Shown here one piece after another: positions 39,060 through 46,136 of a stretch of DNA of 64,000 nucleotides. Below the pieces are notes generated by a model, which had not been told where the DNA came from, did no database searches, and saw nothing but the letters and a program-made list of their open reading frames with translations. The DNA comes from Croceicoccus mobilis (GTDB lineage: Bacteria > Pseudomonadota > Alphaproteobacteria > Sphingomonadales > Sphingomonadaceae). Position 1 is the first letter of the stretch. The number at the start of each line of letters is the position of its first letter. The stretch lies in NCBI RefSeq assembly GCF_001661965.1, contig NZ_LYWZ01000011.1, positions 186,001-250,000 of the forward strand. The letters are read 5' to 3'. Made by a program: the position numbers and the translations under genes.

Positions 39060-39917
39060 TCAAACGGCACTGAACGTTGAAAATCCTGCAACTGCCGTGA
39101 GAAAAGCGCAAGGGCAAAGCAGCGCGCCCAGTGGCAGCGCCCCGTCCGGCAAGCCGGTTTCCACCCCTTTTCCCGATTCATTGGCTACTGATTCCGACTC
39201 CGGATCCGCCACTGCATCATTTCCTGCACGAAGCCGCCGCCATGCCAGCGCAAGCGCGATCCCGCTACCTGCCGCGAGCAGCAATGTGATGCACACGCCC
39301 AGCGGGCCGAGCCACAGGCCGATCGCTGCAAACAGCGCAGGGTCGGCGCTACCCATTCCCTCTGCCTTGCGCACTGCGCGATAAGCCAATGCGGGCACGG
39401 CGAGCATCAGGAAACCCAATGAGCCACCCATCGCCTGCTGCAGCGACAGGGGCAGAACGTCATTCGCACCAAGCGGCGCGGAAATCGGCACGATCGCCGC
39501 GCAAAGGGCCAGTACGGCGATGGCAACAGGCGGCAGGTGGAAACTGCGCGCATCCGACAGGCCGAGCACCAGCAATTGCCACCCGAAGATCGTCAGCAGA
39601 ACCGCTTCGCGCAAATCGCCTGCGGCCCAGACGGCGACAAGGCCGATTCCCGTCCCGACAATTTCCGCGAACGGCTGCCAGCGGTCGATCCGCGCTCCGC
39701 ATTCCCGGCACGCACCACGCAACAGAATAAAGGAAAGCAGCGGCACCAGCTCCGCCACACCCAGCACGCGCCCGCACGAATCGCAGTGCGATCGTTCGAG
39801 GGCCACCCCCTCGCCGCGCGCCATGCGGATCGCGGCAGCGCCGGCGAAACTCCCGATGACCGCGCCGACGACCGCGAATGCCAGATAGACCGGCCAGTGC
39901 GGCGACCAGAACGGCAT
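39060..39917 (-). CDS. Prepilin peptidase (A24 family)
   Basis: Membrane aspartic protease that cuts and N-methylates type IV prepilins or type II secretion pseudopilins. With ATG 39917 the protein has 285 residues and about seven membrane helices. The methylase-domain zinc Cys are in HCDSCGR and CRECGAR (Cys45, 48, 70, 73). The first catalytic Asp is in LGLSDARSFHLPP, and the second is probably the Asp of GMGSADPALFAAIG, where the classical GMGD is altered. The longer frame to 40040 overlaps the upstream SH3-like gene and begins with polar sequence. It lies 23 bases after that gene; no pilin or secretion genes are nearby. Confidence 0.85.
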   Translation of the reverse strand: MPFWSPHWPVYLAFAVVGAVIGSFAGAAAIRMARGEGVALERSHCDSCGRVLGVAELVPLLSFILLRGACRECGARIDRWQPFAEIVGTGIGLVAVWAAGDLREAVLLTIFGWQLLVLGLSDARSFHLPPVAIAVLALCAAIVPISAPLGANDVLPLSLQQAMGGSLGFLMLAVPALAYRAVRKAEGMGSADPALFAAIGLWLGPLGVCITLLLAAGSGIALALAWRRLRAGNDAVADPESESVANESGKGVETGLPDGALPLGALLCPCAFLTAVAGFSTFSAV

Positions 39918-39940
39918 GCCGAAATCGTCGGTGGCGTAGC

Positions 39941-40432
39941 TCAGGGCTCGCCCGCGCCCCAAAGACGTTCCTCGCGCACAAAGCCGCGTCGCGCCGCATC
40001 CTCTTCCCCGACCGAGAAACGGCACCAACCATTGCCACAATCTCCAAGCCGCCCCGTCACGCCCGGCTCAAGCTTCCAGAGAAGCTTGGCCGATTCGCTG
40101 CCCTCGGCCCGCATCTCGGCATTGCCCTCCCCCATCACGAAAGCGGTGCGCTCGCGGCTGAGGAAGCGCGAGACGACCCAGCTTCTTTCGCCGTCGGGAT
40201 CCTCCACCATGCGCCAGCCCGAAAGGCGGCGAACGACTTTGAGGGGCAGCCCCTTGCGCTGATATACCCAGACGATCCTGTAGCTGCCGCCTGGCCCCAC
40301 GCGCATGTTCGCCTTATCGGTGGTAAGCGAGGCCCAATAAGGCACGTCGTCCGTGTCCTGCGCAGGCGCCGAAGGTGCGGCCAGCATGGCAGCGGGCGCA
40401 AGCAGGAGGAAGAGGAAGCGAAGCGTCTTCAT
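39941..40432 (-). CDS. Exported SH3-domain-like protein
   Basis: A 163-residue protein with a signal peptide (MKTLRFLFLLLAPAAMLAAP, cut near residue 25), so probably periplasmic. Residues about 38-95 resemble a bacterial SH3 domain (NMRVGPGGSYRIVW and GWRMVEDPDGERSWV), and residues about 96-150 may be a second copy (AEMRAEGSESAKLLWKLEP and GWCRF). Such domains usually bind cell wall peptides. The partner function is unknown; the prepilin peptidase follows directly in the same orientation. Confidence 0.8.
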   Translation of the reverse strand: MKTLRFLFLLLAPAAMLAAPSAPAQDTDDVPYWASLTTDKANMRVGPGGSYRIVWVYQRKGLPLKVVRRLSGWRMVEDPDGERSWVVSRFLSRERTAFVMGEGNAEMRAEGSESAKLLWKLEPGVTGRLGDCGNGWCRFSVGEEDAARRGFVREERLWGAGEP

Positions 40433-40601
40433 GCCTTATGCCATACCCCCGGCGGGCCGCCTCGCCAAGCAGTGCCAGCACGCTAACGCACATCCAATAT
40501 GCGCGCAGCAGTTAGCCAATTGAACGGTTGACCGTGCGCCCTCGCGCAGCGTAGCGCCAATGCTGTCGCGGCTGCCACCCCCGAATGCTGAGAGAGACCT
40601 G

Positions 40602-41630
40602 ATGCCGACTTCGCCTTCCATGACCACCGCGGCCACAACCCGCCGGATCGAGGGCAAGCCCCGCGTCATCGTCACCCGCCGCCTGATGCCCGAAATCGAG
40701 AGCCGCATGAGCGAGCTTTTCGACGCGGTACTCAACTCCGACGACCATCCTTTTTCGGACGAGGAGATGGCGGCAGCGGTGAAGGATTGCGACGTGCTGG
40801 TGCCGACCGTGACTGACAATATCGACCCCGACCTGCTGGAAAAGGCAGGCGACCGGCTAAAACTGCTGGCCAATTTCGGCGCGGGCACCGATCACATCGC
40901 CCTTGCCGCGGCCCGGGCCCGCCGGATCGTCGTGACCAATACGCCCGGCGTTTTCACCGACGATACCGCCGATCTCGCCATGGCTCTGATTATCGGCGTG
41001 ATGCGCCGCATGCGTGAAGGGACGCGGATCGTGCGCCACGGCGAATGGGGCGGCTGGACTCCGACGGGCATGCTGGGCCGCTCCATCGGCGGCAAGCGGC
41101 TGGGCATCGTGGGCATGGGCCGTATCGGCCAGGCCGTTGCCCATCGTGCCCGCGCATTCGGCATGCAGATCATCTATTACAACCGCCGCCGCCTGCCCGA
41201 ATCTGTCGAGCGGATTTTCGGCGCCGATTACGCCGCCACGGTGGACGAGCTGGTCGCAGCTTCCGACATCGTCACCCTGCACTGCCCCACCAATGCCGAA
41301 ACGCACCATCTGATCGACACACGCCGCATCTCGTTGATGAAGCCGGGAGCGGTTCTGGTGAACACGGGGCGCGGTGAACTGGTCGATCAAGAGGCGATGA
41401 TTACGGCATTGGAGAACGGCCAGCTGTGGGGAGCCGGACTGGACGTCTATCCTGACGAGCCCAATGTCGACGAACGGCTGATCGCGCACCCCAATGTCAT
41501 CACCCAGCCCCATATAGGCAGCGCGACAGAGGAAGGCCGTACCGCGGCCGGTCTCAAGATCATTGCCAATATTCAGAGCTGGGCCGACGGCCACAGCCCG
41601 CCCGACCGCGTTATCGAAGGCTATGCCTGA
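40602..41630 (+). CDS. D-2-hydroxyacid dehydrogenase (glyoxylate/hydroxypyruvate reductase type)
   Basis: An NAD(P)-dependent oxidoreductase of the D-isomer-specific 2-hydroxyacid dehydrogenase family. The Rossmann motif GMGRIGQAVAHRA and the catalytic Arg (NTGRGELVDQEAM), Glu (DVYPDEPNVDE) and His (QPHIGSATEEG) are all present. ATG 40602, with purine-rich AGAGAGACC just upstream, gives 342 residues; an ATG at 40620 is an alternative. The closest type by appearance is glyoxylate/hydroxypyruvate reductase; exact substrate is uncertain. It is convergent with the GFA gene, with one base between the stops and no terminator. Confidence 0.88.
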   Translation: MPTSPSMTTAATTRRIEGKPRVIVTRRLMPEIESRMSELFDAVLNSDDHPFSDEEMAAAVKDCDVLVPTVTDNIDPDLLEKAGDRLKLLANFGAGTDHIALAAARARRIVVTNTPGVFTDDTADLAMALIIGVMRRMREGTRIVRHGEWGGWTPTGMLGRSIGGKRLGIVGMGRIGQAVAHRARAFGMQIIYYNRRRLPESVERIFGADYAATVDELVAASDIVTLHCPTNAETHHLIDTRRISLMKPGAVLVNTGRGELVDQEAMITALENGQLWGAGLDVYPDEPNVDERLIAHPNVITQPHIGSATEEGRTAAGLKIIANIQSWADGHSPPDRVIEGYA

Positions 41631-41631
41631 T

Positions 41632-42039
41632 CTAGTCTGTAGACGTGTAGCGCAGCACGCCTGACACGCGGTTGCCGCCCCCGTCGCGGGGATGGAACTG
41701 GCCGTTCATCACTTCGACTTCAGTGAAATCGAAGGGGCTCACGCCTTCGAGGCAAGCGACGTTCACGCCATATTGCGTCGGGTCGGAGCGGCGCTGGTGA
41801 AAAGTGTAGATACCGCATTTCGAACAGAAGAAGTGCCGCGCCTCCTTCGTGTTGAATTGGTAGAGGGTTAGCGCATCCATCCCCGCCGTGACCGTCAGGG
41901 AATCGAGCGGCGCACTGACCGCAACGGCGCCGCGCATCCGGCAGATCGAGCAATCGCAGCGCCGTGCCGATGCCATGTCGACATCGGCGGTGAACTGCAC
42001 GGTGCCGCAATGGCAGGCACCTTTCGTCGTCTGGCCCAA
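41632..42039 (-). CDS. GFA/CENP-V family zinc-binding protein
   Basis: A 135-residue member of the glutathione-dependent-formaldehyde-activating/CENP-V fold. Zn-binding Cys pairs: CHCGTVQF, CDCSIC and CSKCGIY. The family name should not be read as activity, since substrates of most members are unknown. It starts with TTG at 42039, supported by a strong AAGGGAG ribosome-binding site eight bases before; no ATG is in frame. It is the last gene of the minus-strand run that includes the nitronate monooxygenase-like gene 16 bases upstream. Confidence 0.85.
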   Translation of the reverse strand: MGQTTKGACHCGTVQFTADVDMASARRCDCSICRMRGAVAVSAPLDSLTVTAGMDALTLYQFNTKEARHFFCSKCGIYTFHQRRSDPTQYGVNVACLEGVSPFDFTEVEVMNGQFHPRDGGGNRVSGVLRYTSTD

Positions 42040-42055
42040 ATGCGCGGCTCCCTTA

Positions 42056-43462
42056 TCAATCCCCCGTCAGGATGCGTTCGACCAGTTCCTTCACCGTCGG
42101 TGTGTAGCCGTTGGAATAGAACGGGTCCTGCTTGAAGCGGTATGCCGCATGCCCGGCAAAGGCGAGGTTTTCATCGACCGGACCGCCATGGGCGATGTCC
42201 TGCAGGGTCTTCTGGATGCAGAAGCTGCGCGGATCGGCAAGCCTGCCGGTGGTGTAATCGTCGTGGTCCTTCCACGAAGAGAACCCGCAATGCGACAGGC
42301 ATCCCATGCAATCGGCCTGGTCCTTGCGGATTTCGGCGCGTTCGGTCGCGTTGACGAAAACGACGGTGTCGTCGGGGGTCTTCAGCGCCTCGGTATGGCC
42401 CTCTGCCACCCAGCCACGGGCACGGTCGCGATCCTTGGGCGTGACCCAGAAATTCTTGCCCTTCACGCCCACGTCGAGCTGCACCGTGTGCTCACCCGCC
42501 TCGACCCGCGAATAGGGGATCTGGCGCTCGCTGCGGCCTTCGAGATTGCGCAGGAACGGATTACGCACGGCGGAGGAATAGAAGCCGGTCGGGCTGAAGC
42601 GGTGGAGGAGCACATCGCCCGGCTCCAGCGTGCGCAGCATATCCTTCCACCCCTGCGGGATCGGGCTTTCCTGCGTCAGCAGCGGGCGCGTGCCAAACTG
42701 GAAGGCGATCTTCCCCAGTTCGGGATTGTCGATCCATTCGTCCCATTCGCGCAGGAACCAGACGCCGCCGGCCATGACGATGGCGGTCTCTTCCGAAACG
42801 CCTTCCTTGCGCATGGTCTCGCGCAGCGCCTTCACGCGGGGATAGGGATCTTCGGGCTTGGTCGGATCTTCGGCGTTGGACAGGCCATTGTGCCCGCCTG
42901 CCAGCCACGGATCTTCATAGACCACGGCGGCCATCAGTTCGGGAACCTTGGAATAGCTGCGCTTCCACAATGCGCGGAAGGCGCGGGCCGAGGAGACGAT
43001 CGGCAAATAGTGCACGTTGTAATGCTGCGCGATCTCGGCCAGCTTGTACGGCATGCCCGCGCCGCAGGTCACGCCCGCGACCAGACCCTTGGTCCGCTCC
43101 AGCGTGCCTTCCAGCACCGCCTGCGCGCCGCCCATTTCCCACAGCACATTGATGTTGATTGCGCCATTGCCGCCTGAAATGTCGTGCGCGCGCTTCACCT
43201 GCTCCACCGCGCCTTCGATGGCGTAATCGATCAGCTTGAGGTGGCGCTCCTTGCGGGTCATCTCCTCATAGACCTGCGGCACGATCTTGCCCTCTGCGTC
43301 ATAGCTGTCGGCATTGACCGCGCTGACCGTGCCGATACCGCCGGCGGCAGCCCATGCGCCGGAGCTGGCGTGATTGGTCGCAGATACGCCCTTGCCGCCC
43401 TCAATGAGGGGCCAGACTTCACGTCCGGCATAATTAATCGGCTGCAATCCCTTGAAAGTCAT
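42056..43462 (-). CDS. Nitronate monooxygenase-family flavoprotein with Cys-rich C-terminal extension
   Basis: An FMN-dependent (beta/alpha)8 protein of the nitronate monooxygenase (2-nitropropane dioxygenase) family. N-terminal ATNHASSGAWAAAGGIGTVS, GVTCGAGMPYKLAEIA and VMAGGVWFLREW mark flavin-binding regions. ATG 43462 overlaps the methyltransferase stop (ATGA), giving 468 residues; the frame to 43753 has no support. It is about 100 residues longer than typical family members. The C-terminal part carries Cys385, Cys388, Cys392 and Cys415 (CMGCLSHC then SFC), a possible metal or iron-sulfur site. Substrate is unknown. Confidence 0.8.
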   Translation of the reverse strand: MTFKGLQPINYAGREVWPLIEGGKGVSATNHASSGAWAAAGGIGTVSAVNADSYDAEGKIVPQVYEEMTRKERHLKLIDYAIEGAVEQVKRAHDISGGNGAININVLWEMGGAQAVLEGTLERTKGLVAGVTCGAGMPYKLAEIAQHYNVHYLPIVSSARAFRALWKRSYSKVPELMAAVVYEDPWLAGGHNGLSNAEDPTKPEDPYPRVKALRETMRKEGVSEETAIVMAGGVWFLREWDEWIDNPELGKIAFQFGTRPLLTQESPIPQGWKDMLRTLEPGDVLLHRFSPTGFYSSAVRNPFLRNLEGRSERQIPYSRVEAGEHTVQLDVGVKGKNFWVTPKDRDRARGWVAEGHTEALKTPDDTVVFVNATERAEIRKDQADCMGCLSHCGFSSWKDHDDYTTGRLADPRSFCIQKTLQDIAHGGPVDENLAFAGHAAYRFKQDPFYSNGYTPTVKELVERILTGD

Positions 43463-44241
43463 GTCTTTACTATCCTGTCGGGGCGGACATTGGCGCCGTC
43501 CACGCCATCTGTTGCCGCCACATCCTGTACGCAGGGAACGATATCGGCCGGATCGGGCCTCGGGCCGTCCACCTCGAACCGGGCGTAATAGCCGGCAAGT
43601 TCGGGGCGACGTATAAAGGCGGCCAGCTTGAAGCCGACCGACTCGAATTCGCAGAAAAGCAGCTTCGGCGGAATACCATGCTGGTCGCTCGCCCGGTCCG
43701 TGTCCACCACGATCACCTGCCCGCCTTCGCGCAGCGACGGCAGCAGCCGCCACAGAAATGCGTAAGGTTCACTCACCTCGTGGTACATGTGGACGAGGAA
43801 GATGCGATCGAAGCTGTCTTCGGGAAGCTTGGGATCATCCTCGGTGCCGAGCTTGATCGACACATTGGTCAGCTGCTCGCGCTCGACACGCGCGCCAAGG
43901 CGCTGGAGCACGGGCTCGTCGATGTCTTCGGCCAGAACGCGGCCCTTGGGCCCCACGCGCTCTGCCAAACGAGTCGTGTAATAGCCCTCGCCCGCGCCGA
44001 GGTCGGCAACGCTCATGCCCTCGGCAATATTGGCGAGATCCATAACCGTCGCAGCCTCGCGCCGGTCGTCGCGCGTGCGTTCGGGCACGGTCACGTCCTG
44101 ATTGGCGCTGGACACGGCGCGATCCGCCTGGGGAAAATCGCGCGCGCTTTCCGGCCGGCCGTCGTTTTCGTCGGTGATGTTACACCCCGAAAGCGCCAGC
44201 GCGGCAGCCGTTACGGCAAGGAGAGCGGCGCTGGACCTCAA
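43459..44241 (-). CDS. SAM-dependent methyltransferase with lipoprotein signal
   Basis: The N-terminus is a lipoprotein signal peptide with lipobox LSGC (Cys20), followed by a polar linker; residues about 55-215 form a class I methyltransferase fold with motif I VADLGAGEGYYTTRLAE, an acidic residue after strand 2 (AEDID) and DRIFLVHMYHEV. A lipid-anchored periplasmic methyltransferase is unusual because SAM is cytosolic. Start is TTG at 44241, overlapping the prfB stop (TTGA), so it depends on prfB translation. Its own stop overlaps the nitronate monooxygenase-like ATG. A cytoplasmic form from a later start is possible, but I see no good ribosome-binding site. Confidence 0.75.
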   Translation of the reverse strand: MRSSAALLAVTAAALALSGCNITDENDGRPESARDFPQADRAVSSANQDVTVPERTRDDRREAATVMDLANIAEGMSVADLGAGEGYYTTRLAERVGPKGRVLAEDIDEPVLQRLGARVEREQLTNVSIKLGTEDDPKLPEDSFDRIFLVHMYHEVSEPYAFLWRLLPSLREGGQVIVVDTDRASDQHGIPPKLLFCEFESVGFKLAAFIRRPELAGYYARFEVDGPRPDPADIVPCVQDVAATDGVDGANVRPDRIVKT

Positions 44242-45365
44242 TCCACGTCCTCCACATCGACCTTTTCACCCGTCACGCGCTGCGACAGTGCGGCGGTGAT
44301 GAACGGATCGAGAGCGCCATCCAGCACCTCGGTCGGATTGGTCGAGACATGGCCCGTGCGCAGGTCCTTCACCTGCTGATAGGGCTGAAGCACATAAGAG
44401 CGGATCTGGTGACCCCAACCGATCTCGGTCTTGGCCTGATATTCGCCGCTGGCCACGGCCTCGCGCTCGGCCAGTTCCTTTTCGTAAAGGCGCGCCTTCA
44501 GCATGTTCATCGCGGTGGCGCGGTTCTTGTGCTGCGAACGGTCGTTCTGGCTGGCCACCACGATGCCGGTCGGCTGGTGAGTGATGCGGACGGCGGAATC
44601 GGTCGTATTGACGTGCTGACCGCCTGCGCCCGATGCGCGATAGGTGTCGATCTTGAGGTCGGACGGATTGATCTCGATCTCGATATCGTCGTCGATCACC
44701 GGATAGACCCAGACCGAGCTGAACGAGGTGTGCCGCCGCGCGCTGCTGTCATAGGGGCTGATGCGCACGAGGCGGTGCACGCCGCTCTCGGTCTTGGCAT
44801 AGCCATAGGCGTTCTCGCCCTTTATCAGCAGGGTCGCGCCCTTGATCCCGGCCTGTTCGCCCGCGGAATAATCGACAATCTCGACCTTGTAGCCGCGCCG
44901 CTCGGCCCAGCGCACATACATGCGCTGCAGCATTTCGGCCCAGTCCTGGCTCTCCGTCCCGCCGGCACCGGCATGGACTTCGAGATAGGTGTCATAGCTG
45001 TCCGCCTCGCCCGAAAGCAGGGCGCCGACCTTGTCGCGATCGGCGCGGGCGGCCAGCGCCTCAAGGCTGGTAAGGCCGTCCTTGATGACGCTTTCATCGC
45101 CCTCGGCCTCACCCATCTCGACGAATTCGACCGCGTCCGACATTTCGGCGCCGATTTCATTCACGGCCTTCACCGCGTCGGAAAGCTGCTTTTGCTCACG
45201 CGTGATCGCTTGCGCTTGCTTGGGATCGTTCCACAGATTCGGATCCTCGACCCGGGCGCTGAGTTCGTCGAGCCTGCGCAGCGCCTGTTCCCAGTCCAGA
45301 GACTGGCGGATCAACGCAAGCGACGCCTCGATGCGATCGACAAGAGCCTGCCCTTCGGCACGCAT
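44238..45365 (-). CDS. prfB: Peptide chain release factor 2
   Basis: RF2 ends translation at UGA and UAA. The GGQ peptidyl-tRNA hydrolysis motif is in SGAGGQHVNTTDSAV. The codon-recognition tripeptide, SPF in Escherichia coli, reads SPY here (RISPYDSSARRHTSFSSVWV region). The gene is one uninterrupted frame: the region that holds the programmed frameshift in E. coli reads through without a TGA. ATG 45365 gives 375 residues; a start at 45392 adds nine residues. It is the first of a chain of overlapping genes (methyltransferase, nitronate monooxygenase-like). Confidence 0.96.
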   Translation of the reverse strand: MRAEGQALVDRIEASLALIRQSLDWEQALRRLDELSARVEDPNLWNDPKQAQAITREQKQLSDAVKAVNEIGAEMSDAVEFVEMGEAEGDESVIKDGLTSLEALAARADRDKVGALLSGEADSYDTYLEVHAGAGGTESQDWAEMLQRMYVRWAERRGYKVEIVDYSAGEQAGIKGATLLIKGENAYGYAKTESGVHRLVRISPYDSSARRHTSFSSVWVYPVIDDDIEIEINPSDLKIDTYRASGAGGQHVNTTDSAVRITHQPTGIVVASQNDRSQHKNRATAMNMLKARLYEKELAEREAVASGEYQAKTEIGWGHQIRSYVLQPYQQVKDLRTGHVSTNPTEVLDGALDPFITAALSQRVTGEKVDVEDVD

Positions 45366-45486
45366 GGTAATTCTCCTCGTAGGGGGCCGCATGCCCCCCG
45401 ATTGGCGCCCGCTTAGCGGACACCCATGAAATGGGAAAGTGTGACAGGCGGCTAAATCAACCGCGCGCGTTTCGCAGCCGCGATCG

Positions 45487-45512
45487 GGACCGGGGCGCCC
45501 GCCCTCCGGTCC
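45487..45512 (-). other. Inverted repeat between the peroxiredoxin and prfB
   Basis: A perfect 7-bp stem (GGACCGG, 45487-45493, with CCGGTCC, 45506-45512) and a 12-base GC-rich loop, 18 bases after the peroxiredoxin stop. No T-run follows on the minus strand, so it may be a factor-dependent terminator, an RNA-stabilising hairpin, or chance in GC-rich DNA. Confidence 0.35.
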
Positions 45513-45529
45513 GGTAAAAGCCAGCCTCG

Positions 45530-46087
45530 TCAGTGATCGAGCGCGCGCACTGCCTCCAGCGTGAGCGAGACATGCTTGCGCCAGTCCATGTCGGAATGAA
45601 CCATGGTGATCCGGCCATCGGGGGCGATCACAAAAGAGGTGCGGTCGGACAGGACCTGCGAGCCGGTTTCGCGGCCCAGATGCACGTCATAGGCCTTGAT
45701 CGTCGCGGGGCTTGCGCGCGCGACGGCGAAAGCGTCGCGGCATTCCTCGGTGCTGAACTTCTTCAGCGTCTCGATATCGTCGCCCGACATGCCGACGACA
45801 GTTGCGCCCGCTTTTTTGAATTCGGGCATCGCCTCGGCAAAGGCGCGCGCTTCCAGCGTGCAGCCCTGCGTGAATGCCTTGGGGAAGAAATAGAGCACGA
45901 CCGGCCCCTTTTTCAGCGCATCGGACAGCGTGAAGTCGAACGCCTTTCCGGCGATCGCGCCGCGCGTGATGATTGGCGGCGCCTGAGCCCCCTTGGGCAG
46001 CGCGGCAATGGCCGGAGCGGCAGCAATGCCGCCTGCGATCGTGGCAAGGCTGAGTGCGCCTGCGAGGAAGAACCTGTTCATGCGCAT
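45530..46087 (-). CDS. Exported peroxiredoxin (AhpC/TSA, BCP-like)
   Basis: Reduces peroxides through a peroxidatic Cys. With ATG 46087 (or 46081) the 185-residue protein begins with a signal peptide (MRMNRFFLAGALSLATIAGG, cleaved near residue 29). The peroxidatic Cys76 is in FFPKAFTQGCTLEA, close to the BCP/PrxQ motif; the next Cys, Cys116 (STEECRDAF), is a possible resolving residue. Most BCP-type proteins are cytoplasmic, so the signal peptide marks a periplasmic form. The longer frame to 46336 runs into the PBP1A gene and is rejected. Confidence 0.88.
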   Translation of the reverse strand: MRMNRFFLAGALSLATIAGGIAAAPAIAALPKGAQAPPIITRGAIAGKAFDFTLSDALKKGPVVLYFFPKAFTQGCTLEARAFAEAMPEFKKAGATVVGMSGDDIETLKKFSTEECRDAFAVARASPATIKAYDVHLGRETGSQVLSDRTSFVIAPDGRITMVHSDMDWRKHVSLTLEAVRALDH

Positions 46088-46136
46088 ATCCTTAGGCGGT
46101 GTGCGCACAACAGTAAATGCAACTCTGCAGCTAGTG

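Noticed and set aside
44238-45392. Programmed +1 frameshift in prfB
   Set aside because: The gene is one continuous frame; the region equivalent to the E. coli frameshift site contains no stop codon.
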